This document shows, piece by piece, positions 33,200-40,835 of a stretch of DNA of 64,000 nucleotides (its first letter is position 1; every line of letters starts with the position of its first letter). The notes below the pieces were generated by a model. It made no database searches. It saw nothing but the letters and a program-made list of their open reading frames with translations, and was not told the origin of the DNA. The DNA lies in NCBI GenBank assembly GCA_052386675.1, contig JBQTJX010000038.1, forward strand, positions 1-64,000, read 5' to 3'. Position numbers and translations under genes: made by a program. This DNA comes from RBG-16-66-20 sp052386675. Lineage in GTDB: Bacteria; Pseudomonadota; Gammaproteobacteria; Burkholderiales; SG8-39.

Positions 33200-33580
33200 T
33201 CAGTTCTTTTTCAGCAGGTCGCGGATCTCCTCCAGCAGGACTTCCTGGCGCGGTGGCGCGGGCGGCGCCGCGGGCGCCTGCTCCTCTTCCCGCTTCAGGC
33301 GGTTGATCACCTTGATGACGAGGAAGATCGCCCAGGCAATGATGATGAAGTCGACGCAGGTCTGCAGGAACTTGCCGTACTTGATGGTCGCCGAGCCAAC
33401 CTTGATGGCGAGGCCGGAGAAATCCAGCCCGCCCATCAGCGTGCCCAGGATCGGCATCGCCACGTCCTCGACCACGGAACTGACGATCTTGCCGAAGGCA
33501 GCGCCGATGATGACGCCCACCGCCAGATCCATCACGTTGCCCTTGACCGCGAATTCGCGGAACTCCTTCAGCATGCTCAT
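33200..33580 (-). CDS. mscL: Large-conductance mechanosensitive channel
   Basis: A 126-residue inner-membrane channel. MLKEFREFAVKGNVMDLAVGVIIGAAFGKIV is split here as the conserved N-terminal helix (MLKEFREFAVKG) and the pore helix (NVMDLAVGVIIGAAFG). The second helix is CVDFIIIAWAIFLVIKVIN, and the C-terminus is a charged bundle (EEIRDLLKKN). It opens under membrane tension to release solutes during osmotic downshock. The start could be the first Met (33580) or the third residue (33574). It converges on the M16 gene. Confidence 0.97.
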   Translation of the reverse strand: MSMLKEFREFAVKGNVMDLAVGVIIGAAFGKIVSSVVEDVAMPILGTLMGGLDFSGLAIKVGSATIKYGKFLQTCVDFIIIAWAIFLVIKVINRLKREEEQAPAAPPAPPRQEVLLEEIRDLLKKN

Positions 33581-33610
33581 CCACCCCTCCCTGGTCGCGC
33601 TGCCGTTGTT

Positions 33611-34174
33611 CTAGTCGATCGGATCGTAGCGCACATCCAGGATCTCCAGCTCTTCGTCGCCGGCTGGACTGCGCAGCGTGACCGTGTCACCCTCGCGCGC
33701 CTTGATCAGCGCGCGGGCGATCGGCGAGTGCCAGGAGACGCGGCCCCTGCCCGGGTCGGCCTCGTCGGCGCCGACGATGGTGACGTTGCGTTCGCCGTGC
33801 GCCGCCGAGCGCAGTGAAACGGTGGCGCCGAAGAACACCTGGTCGCTGTCGCGCCCGGCCGATTGCACCACCTCCGCGTTCTCCAGGCGCTTGATCAGGA
33901 AGCGCACGCGGCGGTCGATCTCGCGCAGGCGCTTCTTGCCGTAGAGGTAGTCGCCGTTCTCGGAGCGGTCGCCGTTGGAGGCGGCCCAGGACACCGTGCG
34001 CACCACTTCGGGCCGCTCCACCTCCACCAGCTGGCGCAGTTCGGCCTTCATGCGGGCGAAGCCCGCGGGCGTGAGGTAGTTGCGCCCCGGGGGAAGCGCG
34101 GGCCCGGCGTCCAGCAGGTCCGCCTGCTCGTCGTCGTCCGCGTCCTCGGAATCTCGGACGAAGGCCTTGGACAT
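33611..34174 (-). CDS. greB: Transcription elongation factor GreB
   Basis: A 187-residue factor that rescues backtracked RNA polymerase by stimulating transcript cleavage. The coiled-coil domain carries the acidic tip SNGDRSENGDYLYGKKRLREID, shortened here to its key part NGDRSENGDY, with the catalytic acidic residues, followed by the C-terminal FKBP-like domain (ISWHSPIARALIK-type segment VSWHSPIARALI). The spacing and LYGKKRLREIDRR favour GreB over GreA. An N-terminal acidic extension of about 30 residues precedes the domain. A TAGAAT box lies 9 bases before the ATG. Confidence 0.93.
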   Translation of the reverse strand: MSKAFVRDSEDADDDEQADLLDAGPALPPGRNYLTPAGFARMKAELRQLVEVERPEVVRTVSWAASNGDRSENGDYLYGKKRLREIDRRVRFLIKRLENAEVVQSAGRDSDQVFFGATVSLRSAAHGERNVTIVGADEADPGRGRVSWHSPIARALIKAREGDTVTLRSPAGDEELEILDVRYDPID

Positions 34175-34183
34175 CGGGGTGAA

Positions 34184-34189
34184 ATTCTA
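34184..34189 (-). promoter_or_regulatory. Putative -10 box of greB
   Basis: TAGAAT on the minus strand ends 9 bases before the ATG at 34174; no Shine-Dalgarno sequence. Confidence 0.45.
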
Positions 34190-34257
34190 CACGCCGGCCA
34201 CTTGCCTTCCGCCCCCGGCCCCCTGAAAATCGGGGGTTACGGCTTGGGGAGAACAAG

Positions 34258-34965
34258 ATGGCACTTCAAAAAACGATCGAAAAAGACGACCTGCTGACGC
34301 GGATGCGGGTGCGCGAGGTGCTGCTGTTCGGCCTCATTGCCATGACCGCGGTGCTCGCCAACCTGCCGGTCGAGACCCTCGAGGAGTACGGCATCCAGCG
34401 CAACTACCTGCTCGCGGTGCTGGGCTGCGGCATCGTCATCGGCCTGTTCTTCTACCTGAAGTTCTTCTTCTTCCTCGCGGTGGTGCTGCTGGTGCTGGGC
34501 GCGAACCTCGACCAGACCATCTCCGACAGCCTGAACATATCCAAGATCCCGCTTATCCTCGCCATGGTGGCAATGGTGGGCATCTCGCTCATCAACTACG
34601 TCGTCAAGCTGCTGCCCACCGGACTGGAGACCAAGCCCAAGGAGCGCAGCCCGGAAGGCGTGCGCGCCCTTTTCTACGCCATCGAGAAAAGCAACCTGGT
34701 GTACGCGCAGAAAGTGCTGGAGATGAACTTTGACTGCAACCTGCAGCACGAGAACGGCTACACCCCGCTCGCCTATGCGGCGATGAAGGGCAACACCCGA
34801 ATGGTCGAGTTGCTGCTGCGCAACGGTGCCGATCCGTCGCTGGTCACCAAGGACGGCGACTCCCCGGCGGAACTGGCGCTGCGCTTCGGCCACTCCGAGG
34901 TCGCCGACGCGCTCAAGCAGGCGCGCCTGCAGACCGGCGCCTCGCCCGCCCCCCAGCCGGCTTGA
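34258..34965 (+). CDS. Membrane-anchored ankyrin-repeat protein
   Basis: A 235-residue protein. Residues 20-125 hold four hydrophobic segments (for example VLLFGLIAMTAVLANL, FFFLAVVLLVLGANL). The soluble C-terminal part has ankyrin repeats, best seen as NGYTPLAYAAMKGNTRMVELLLRNGADPSL, of which the core is TPLAYAAMKGN followed by VELLLRNGAD, and then SPAELALRFGHSEVADAL. GGGGAG before the ATG supports the start. Ankyrin repeats bind other proteins; the partner is unknown. It lies directly upstream of the nrdJ promoter, whose -35 box overlaps the TGA. Confidence 0.85.
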   Translation: MALQKTIEKDDLLTRMRVREVLLFGLIAMTAVLANLPVETLEEYGIQRNYLLAVLGCGIVIGLFFYLKFFFFLAVVLLVLGANLDQTISDSLNISKIPLILAMVAMVGISLINYVVKLLPTGLETKPKERSPEGVRALFYAIEKSNLVYAQKVLEMNFDCNLQHENGYTPLAYAAMKGNTRMVELLLRNGADPSLVTKDGDSPAELALRFGHSEVADALKQARLQTGASPAPQPA

Positions 34966-34992
34966 CCGGCGCCTGTAACCATACTGTATAGT
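34962..34992 (+). promoter_or_regulatory. Sigma-70-type promoter of nrdJ
   Basis: TTGACC (34962-34967) and TATAGT (34987-34992) are good -35 and -10 matches with 19-bp spacing. The -10 box lies inside the LexA-type box at 34984-34999, as in many SOS promoters. Confidence 0.6.
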
Positions 34993-34999
34993 TGTACAG
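34984..34999. promoter_or_regulatory. LexA-type SOS box
   Basis: CTGTATAGTTGTACAG matches the CTGT-N8-ACAG pattern of proteobacterial LexA sites and is symmetric in its outer five bases (CTGTA/TACAG). It overlaps the -10 box of the nrdJ promoter. Confidence 0.7.
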
Positions 35000-35203
35000 C
35001 CCCTAGCCCTAGGCTTGGGGGCCGCCCGGCGTACCGGGCACGTTGCACCGCACAAAACCCGTAAACGATTGACTAGGTGGGCCAAGCCGGGCTCGTCGGC
35101 GAATGCCATTACGGACTACATCTAGTGACTCGCGCCCCGGGCAAACAACCTTTAGTATCAAAGCATTGTTCGCGACACTTCAAGTGAGACTAAAAATAAG
35201 ACC
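35000..35203 (+). ncRNA. Long structured 5' leader of nrdJ
   Basis: About 205 nt between the promoter and the nrdJ start with no reading frame of note. Visible pairings are CCTAG/CTAGG (35002-35013), a long-range stem GGCTTGG (35012-35018) with CCAAGCC (35082-35088), a strong hairpin GCCCGG-CGTA-CCGGGC (35024-35039) and CACTT/AAGTG (35176-35186) near the start codon. No cobalamin B12 box was found. A cis-regulatory RNA controlling nrdJ is likely, and a conserved nrdJ-leader RNA motif has been described in the comparative RNA literature; whether this is a member was not tested. Confidence 0.5.
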
Positions 35204-38074
35204 ATGAGCGAATCTGACAGCCAGATCCAGGCCACAACCCGCACCGCCGTGCCCCTTTCCGACCAGGAAATCTGCCGCGAGGCACTGCTCGAGAAGTACG
35301 CCAAGGGCGAGGAATCGTCCATCACCGAGGTGCGCCGCCGCGTCGCGCGCGCGCTCGCGCAGGTCGAACCGGAAGCGAAGCGCGCCACCTGGGAGAGGCG
35401 CTTCCTCGCGGCACAGGAGGAGGGCTTCATCCCGGCTGGCCGCATCAATTCCGCCGCCGGGATCGAGATGCAGGCCACACTCATCAACTGCTTCGTGCAA
35501 CCGGTGGGCGACTCCATCACCTCGGTCGTGGACGGCCGCGCCGGGATCTACACCGCCCTCGCCGAGGCCGCCGAGACCATGCGCCGCGGCGGCGGCGTCG
35601 GCTACGACTTCTCCTCCATCCGCCCCAAGGGCGCCGAGGTGAAGGGCACGCGCTCGCGCGCCAGCGGCCCGGTGTCCTACATGCGTGTGTTCGACCGCTC
35701 CTGCGAGACCGTGGAGTCCGCCGGCGCGCGCCGCGGCGCCCAGATGGGCGTGCTGCGCTGCGACCACCCGGACATCGAGGATTTCATCCACGCCAAGGAC
35801 AAGGGCGACCTCACCAACTTCAACATCTCGGTGGGCGTCACCGACGAGTTCATGCGTGCGGTGGAAGCCGACGGCGAGGTGGAACTGGTGCACAAGGCCA
35901 AACCCAACGCGGCGCAGCTGAAGGACGGCGCCAGCCGGAGGGCCGACGGCCAGTGGGTGTACCGCAGGCTGCGCGCGCGCGAACTGTGGGACCAGGTGAT
36001 GCGCTCGACCTACAGCCACGCCGAACCCGGCATCCTGTTCCTGGACCGCATCAATCGCGACAACAACCTCAACTACTGCGAATCCATCGAGGCCACCAAT
36101 CCCTGCGCCGAGCAGCCGCTGCCCCCGTACGGCTGCTGCTGCCTGGGTTCGGTGAACCTGGTGCCCTTCGTGCGCGACGCCTTCGGCGACAAGGCGCGCT
36201 TCGATTTCGAGCGCTTCGCCAGCGTGGTCGAAGTCTCGGTCCGGATGCTCGACAACGTGCTGGAGGTCACCGCCTGGCCGCTGGAGCAGCAACGCAAGGA
36301 AGCCATGGCAAAGCGACGCGTCGGCCTCGGCTTTACGGGGCTGGGCGACGCGCTCGCGATGCTGAAGCTGCGCTACGACAGCGACGAGGCGCGCGCCATG
36401 GCGGCGCGCATCTCGGAGGCGATGCGCAATTCCGCCTACCGCGCCTCCGCCGAGCTGGCGAAGGAGCGCGGCGCGTTTCCGCTGTTCAACGCCGATCTCT
36501 ACCTTTCGGGCACCAGCTTCGCCGCGCGCCTTCCGGAGGAACTGAAGGCGCTGATCCGCAGGAACGGCGTGCGCAATTCCCACCTGCTGTCCATCGCGCC
36601 CACCGGGACGATCTCGCTGGCCTTCGCCGACAACGCGTCGAACGGCATCGAGCCGCCGTTCTCCTGGGTGTACACGCGCAAGAAACGCATGCCCGACGGC
36701 TCGCTCAAGGAGTTTCCGGTCGAGGACCACGCCTGGCGCATGTTCAGGGCCGGCGGCGGCGACACCGCAAAGCTGCCGCCCTATTTTGTCACCGCGCTGG
36801 AGATCTCGGCCACCGCGCACGCGCAGATGGTGGCCACGGTGGCGCCCTATGTCGACACCAGCATTTCGAAGACCGTGAACGTGCCAGAGGACTACCCCTA
36901 CGAGGAATTCCAGGACCTCTATACCTTCGCCTGGAAATCCGGCCTCAAGGGCCTCGCGACCTACCGGCCCAACGCGGTCCTCGGCTCCATCCTCTCAGTG
37001 GACAAGCCCGCCGACAGGAAGCCGCAGGACTTCCGCGACGACGACCGCAACCGGCGCATCCGGATCAAGTCCGTCCCGCAGCCGGTACTCGCCAGCCTGC
37101 GCTGGCCGGGACGCCCGGACCTGTCCGCGGGCAACCTCGCCTGGACCTACATGGTGGAGCATCCCTCCTACCATTTCGCGGTGTTCGTCGGCCATGTCGA
37201 GAACGGCAAGCCGCACCCGTTCGAAGTCTGGGTCAACGGCAGCGAGCAGCCGCGCGGCCTGGGCGCACTGGCCAAGACCTTGTCCATGGACATGCGCGCC
37301 AACGACCCGGGCTGGCTGAAGCTGAAGCTGGAAACCCTGGCCAAGGCCGCGGGCGACGACGCCTTCGACATGCCCTTTCCGCCTTCGGGAGAGAAAAAGC
37401 GCATGCCCTCCATCGTGTCTGCGTTCGCGCAGCTCGTGCGCTGGCGCGCGGAGCAGCTGCAAGCGTTCCGCGAGGCGGAAACGCCGGTGCTGGACGCGAT
37501 GTTCAGCCTGAAGGAACCCAAGACGGGGACGGATGGCACCATGTCCTGGACGGTGGATGTCCTCAATCCCCGCACGCAGGATGATTTCGTTCTGGGGCTG
37601 AAGGAAATCACCCTGCCCGCGATGGACGGGTCCCCCGTGGGCGTGACCCGTCCCTACTCCATGTGGCTCGCGGGCGAGTACCCTCGCGCGCTGGACGGAC
37701 TGTGCAAGATCCTGTCGCTCGACATGCGCGTCATGGACCCGGCCTGGATCGGCATGAAGTTGCGCAAGCTGCTCGACTTCCCCGAGCCGCTGGGCGATTT
37801 CCTCGCGTTCGTCCCCGGCAGCCGCAAGCAGGAGACCTTCCCCTCCACCGTTTCCTACGTCGCGCGGCTGATCCTGCACCGCTATGCCATGCTGGGCCTG
37901 CTCAACGAGGACGGCACGCCGGTGCGGCAGATGGGGATCCTGGAAGCGCCGGCGCGCGGCGCGGCGCGCGTCATGGCGGGTTCCTCGTGTCCGGAGTGCG
38001 GCAACAAGACCTTGATCCGCAAGGACGGCTGCGATTACTGTACGGCATGCGGCTATACCGGAGTCTGCGGCTAG
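35204..38074 (+). CDS. nrdJ: Adenosylcobalamin-dependent (class II) ribonucleotide reductase
   Basis: A 956-residue oxygen-independent reductase that makes deoxyribonucleotides using coenzyme B12. The catalytic finger is NPCAEQ with N299, C301 and E303, and the LINCFVQP and SIAPTGTIS segments of the barrel are present. After the catalytic part two related TSCPD-like domains follow (about 655-770 and 785-900), sharing L-SMDMRANDPGWL / L-SLDMRVMDPAWI. The C-terminus has CPEC and CDYCTACGYTGVC, a Zn or redox Cys site. There is no Shine-Dalgarno sequence. The LexA-box promoter suggests induction by DNA damage. Dimanganese or diiron class I genes are not in the window. Confidence 0.95.
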   Translation: MSESDSQIQATTRTAVPLSDQEICREALLEKYAKGEESSITEVRRRVARALAQVEPEAKRATWERRFLAAQEEGFIPAGRINSAAGIEMQATLINCFVQPVGDSITSVVDGRAGIYTALAEAAETMRRGGGVGYDFSSIRPKGAEVKGTRSRASGPVSYMRVFDRSCETVESAGARRGAQMGVLRCDHPDIEDFIHAKDKGDLTNFNISVGVTDEFMRAVEADGEVELVHKAKPNAAQLKDGASRRADGQWVYRRLRARELWDQVMRSTYSHAEPGILFLDRINRDNNLNYCESIEATNPCAEQPLPPYGCCCLGSVNLVPFVRDAFGDKARFDFERFASVVEVSVRMLDNVLEVTAWPLEQQRKEAMAKRRVGLGFTGLGDALAMLKLRYDSDEARAMAARISEAMRNSAYRASAELAKERGAFPLFNADLYLSGTSFAARLPEELKALIRRNGVRNSHLLSIAPTGTISLAFADNASNGIEPPFSWVYTRKKRMPDGSLKEFPVEDHAWRMFRAGGGDTAKLPPYFVTALEISATAHAQMVATVAPYVDTSISKTVNVPEDYPYEEFQDLYTFAWKSGLKGLATYRPNAVLGSILSVDKPADRKPQDFRDDDRNRRIRIKSVPQPVLASLRWPGRPDLSAGNLAWTYMVEHPSYHFAVFVGHVENGKPHPFEVWVNGSEQPRGLGALAKTLSMDMRANDPGWLKLKLETLAKAAGDDAFDMPFPPSGEKKRMPSIVSAFAQLVRWRAEQLQAFREAETPVLDAMFSLKEPKTGTDGTMSWTVDVLNPRTQDDFVLGLKEITLPAMDGSPVGVTRPYSMWLAGEYPRALDGLCKILSLDMRVMDPAWIGMKLRKLLDFPEPLGDFLAFVPGSRKQETFPSTVSYVARLILHRYAMLGLLNEDGTPVRQMGILEAPARGAARVMAGSSCPECGNKTLIRKDGCDYCTACGYTGVCG

Positions 38075-38115
38075 CGTTCCTCGCGGCCGGCCGCAGCGTG
38101 CCGGGCCGCGAGTAG

Positions 38116-39402
38116 ATGGCTGAATCGATTCCCCGAAGCATCGGCAAGTACCCGGTGCTCCGTGCTCTCGGGCAGGGCGCGACCAGCCGCGTCTATCTCG
38201 CCTATGACAGGTTCCGCTCGCAGCAGGTCGCGATCAAGGTCGTGCAGGCTGGCGCGGTTCCGGGCGACGAGGCGCGCAAGCAGGCGCAGAGCGCGTTCCT
38301 CAACGAAGCGGCCCTGGCCGGCAAGCTACAGCACCCGCACATCGTTGCCATCCACGACGCGGTCAGCCAGGGGGACGAGAACTACATCGTCATGGAGTAT
38401 GCCGATGGCGGCACGCTCGAGCGATATTGCCGCTACGACAGGCTGTTGCCGGTTGACCGCCTGGTGGAGCTCATGTTCATGGCCAGCCTCGCGCTCAACC
38501 ACGCGCATGAACAGGGAGTGATTCACTGCGACATCAAGCCCGCCAACCTGCTGCTGGGCAAGAACGACGAACTGAAGATCAGCGACTTCGGTGCCGCGCA
38601 GTATGTCGCCGCTGCGCACACGCAGCTCTCCGGCGTTGGCTCGCCCCTGTACATGTCGCCGGAGCAGATCGAAGACCGGCGCCTGAATCACCAGACGGAC
38701 ATCTATTCCCTGGGCGCGGTAATGTACCAGTTGCTGACCGCGCGGCCCCCGTTCCAGGGCTCGAGCCGGGAGAGCCTGCTCTACCAGATCCTGCAGATCG
38801 ATCCGCCGCCGCCTTCGCTGGCCCGCCCGGAACTTCCACCCGAGCTGGATCGCATCGTCATGCGTGCGCTTGCAAAGAATCGCGAGGATCGCTACCCGGA
38901 TTGGCGCGATTTCGCTCGCGAGCTTGAGAGTCTGTTCGGCAACGTCAGGCTTCCCGACCAGGACCTCTCGGAGGCGGAGCGATTCAGCCTGCTTAGCCAG
39001 TTGCCGCTGTTCCGGGGTTTCGGCGACGTCGAGATCTGGGAGGCGCTGCGCATCGGCACCTGGCAGCGCGTGCGCGAGGGCACGACGGTCATCCGCGAAG
39101 GAGAGGCCTGCCCGGGCTTCTTCGTCATTGCCGCGGGCGAGATCGTCGTCAGCCGCGCCGGGCGCGCGCTCGGCACGCTGCGCGAAGGCCAGTTCTTCGG
39201 CGATGTCCTGTATTTCGAGGCCGGCGGCGTGCCGCGCGAAACGACGATGACAAGCGCGTCGCCCGCCGTCCTGCTCGGCGTCAGCGCCGAGGCGCTGCGA
39301 CGCGCATCGGCGGCATGCCAGGTCCAGTTCGACCGCGCGCTGCTCAGGATGCTCGTAAACCGCGTCGAGCGGCTGCCTCCGGGGGGTGACGCCGACCGCT
39401 GA
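38116..39402 (+). CDS. Ser/Thr protein kinase with C-terminal cyclic-nucleotide-binding domain
   Basis: A 428-residue soluble protein. The kinase domain (about 10-275) has GQGATSRV, K41, E64, the catalytic HCDIKPANLL (D139), DFG (157-159) and the activation end SPEQ. HRD is changed to HCD, as in non-RD kinases not activated by loop phosphorylation. Residues 292-410 form a CAP-type cyclic-nucleotide-binding domain; the phosphate cassette reads FGDVL then PRETTMTS, with R374 kept. Control of the kinase by cAMP or cGMP is a reasonable inference, and the converging gene at 39424 encodes an adenylate cyclase. It starts 41 bases after nrdJ. Confidence 0.92.
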   Translation: MAESIPRSIGKYPVLRALGQGATSRVYLAYDRFRSQQVAIKVVQAGAVPGDEARKQAQSAFLNEAALAGKLQHPHIVAIHDAVSQGDENYIVMEYADGGTLERYCRYDRLLPVDRLVELMFMASLALNHAHEQGVIHCDIKPANLLLGKNDELKISDFGAAQYVAAAHTQLSGVGSPLYMSPEQIEDRRLNHQTDIYSLGAVMYQLLTARPPFQGSSRESLLYQILQIDPPPPSLARPELPPELDRIVMRALAKNREDRYPDWRDFARELESLFGNVRLPDQDLSEAERFSLLSQLPLFRGFGDVEIWEALRIGTWQRVREGTTVIREGEACPGFFVIAAGEIVVSRAGRALGTLREGQFFGDVLYFEAGGVPRETTMTSASPAVLLGVSAEALRRASAACQVQFDRALLRMLVNRVERLPPGGDADR

Positions 39403-39423
39403 CCGCGTCCGCCCGGAAACCTG

Positions 39424-40500
39424 CTATCCGGGCGGACTCGAGCGACTTGCGAGCTCGTAGACGGTTACCGGGTCCCGGTAGCCGCGTATCGCCACTGACC
39501 TGCCTCCGGAGAATGCCAGATCCGGCGCGGTGGCCAGCGCTTCGAAAACGGCCTGCGACACCGTTATGGTTTCGTTCGCGATGCCGCAAAGCCGGGTCGC
39601 GAAGTTCACCGTGTCGCCGATCAGCGTGTAGTCGAGGTGATTCTTCGAACCCAGGTTGCCGATGATGGCAGGCCCCTTGTGCACGCCGATGCTGATCCGG
39701 TTGATTCCCGAGGCGCTGCGCGCGGCGTTGTCGCGGGACATGCGCATGATCTCAAGGGCGCACCGGCAGCAGCGCAGCGCCATGTTGTCGCCGTCGAACA
39801 CCGCCATGATGCCGTCGCCGGCAAACTTGTCGATGTATCCGGCGTGGCCATAGACGAGGTCGACCTGCGCGGCGAGGTGCTCGCTCAGCATCCGGAACAG
39901 CAGCTCCGGATCCACTTCCTGGCTCATTTCCGTGAAGCCGCGGGCATCCGAGAACAGCACGCAGACCTCTTGCTGCCGCGGCGCCGGCAGCAGGCCCGTG
40001 TTCGCATAGATCCGCGCCATTTCCTCGGTGCGCGGCGAAACGTAGCGCTGCAGCGACAGCGTCATCAGCTCGACCTGCTTGAGGTAGATCGCCTTGTGCA
40101 TCAGGTTGCCGAGCCGCTTTCTGAGCACCATGGCGTCGATCGGCTTTTGCATGAAATCGTCGCAGCCGGCATCGATCGCCCACTGCAGCACGTCCCTTTG
40201 ATCCATGGCGGTAATGAACATGATCGGCGTGCCTTCGTACCGGTCGATGCCGCGGATGGCCCGGCACAGTTCGATGCCATTCATGTCCGGCATGCGGATA
40301 TCGAACAGGAACGCGTCCACCAGGTTCTCGCCCGCGAGTTCCACTGCGCGCGCCCCGCAATCGGCCTCGAGAATCCGCGCGCCGCTCGTGCCGAGCGTGT
40401 CGGCGATGACCATGCGGGTCACCGTGGTGTCGTCGGCAACCAGTACGGTCTTGCCCTTCAGTATTTCGTCCACCGCCCGCCCGGGTGTGCTTCGCGCCAT
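39424..40500 (-). CDS. Response regulator with class III adenylate cyclase output
   Basis: A 358-residue soluble protein. A receiver domain (about 16-135) with D67 as phosphoacceptor and KP after the last strand is linked by a helix to a class III cyclase domain (about 175-340). All catalytic residues are present: metal Asp in FSDARGFT and DKFAGDG, base-recognising Lys in DKF and Asp in LDYT, and Asn and Arg in NFATRL. It should make cAMP when phosphorylated. No histidine kinase is adjacent. It converges on the kinase with a cyclic-nucleotide domain (38116). The start at 40500 follows the TGA of the small upstream gene by 7 bases. Confidence 0.93.
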   Translation of the reverse strand: MARSTPGRAVDEILKGKTVLVADDTTVTRMVIADTLGTSGARILEADCGARAVELAGENLVDAFLFDIRMPDMNGIELCRAIRGIDRYEGTPIMFITAMDQRDVLQWAIDAGCDDFMQKPIDAMVLRKRLGNLMHKAIYLKQVELMTLSLQRYVSPRTEEMARIYANTGLLPAPRQQEVCVLFSDARGFTEMSQEVDPELLFRMLSEHLAAQVDLVYGHAGYIDKFAGDGIMAVFDGDNMALRCCRCALEIMRMSRDNAARSASGINRISIGVHKGPAIIGNLGSKNHLDYTLIGDTVNFATRLCGIANETITVSQAVFEALATAPDLAFSGGRSVAIRGYRDPVTVYELASRSSPPG

Positions 40501-40507
40501 CGGAGGC

Positions 40508-40804
40508 TCAATCCTTCCCCGGCCGGCGCTCGAAGCCGAATGCGCGATCGGCTGGTTGGCCGTCCAGCAACCTGCCGAAGACGTGGTCAAGGTACGCGAA
40601 AAGGATCGTCTGGTCGTAGGGGAGATTGTCGTGGATCCGGCTGTGGAAATACTCGACCAGCCGCATCGATGCGGTGGGATCGGAGCCGCTGGTCACGCCG
40701 GCAAGTAGTGCGCGGAGCTCGGCCTCCGAAATGTCCTTCCAGGTGAGCGTGACCGTTCGATCCGGATCCATCGTGCGCTCACCCTCTGCTCGGTTCCTTT
40801 TCAT
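40508..40804 (-). CDS. Small soluble protein of unknown function
   Basis: A 98-residue protein from this start (GAGGAG 10 bases upstream); Met at 40771 is an alternative. It is predicted helical with the segments VTLTWKDISEAELRALLAGV and FHSRIHDNLPYDQTILFAYLDHVFGRLL. No known motif, signal peptide or metal site is recognised. It is translated just before the REC-cyclase, 7 bases apart, so it is probably part of the same signalling unit, perhaps as an adaptor or regulator of the cyclase; that role is only inferred from position. Confidence 0.6.
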   Translation of the reverse strand: MKRNRAEGERTMDPDRTVTLTWKDISEAELRALLAGVTSGSDPTASMRLVEYFHSRIHDNLPYDQTILFAYLDHVFGRLLDGQPADRAFGFERRPGKD

Positions 40805-40835
40805 CGACTGGTTTCTCCTCATGCTTGGCAAATCG

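Noticed and set aside
35058..35080. Similarity of part of the nrdJ leader to a 16S rRNA segment (TAAACGAT ... GACTAGG)
   Set aside because: Only short stretches match and the surrounding bases do not; chance similarity is sufficient.
35000..35203. Cobalamin riboswitch upstream of nrdJ
   Set aside because: The leader is structured and the gene is B12-dependent, but the conserved B12 box and the core of known cobalamin riboswitches are not visible.
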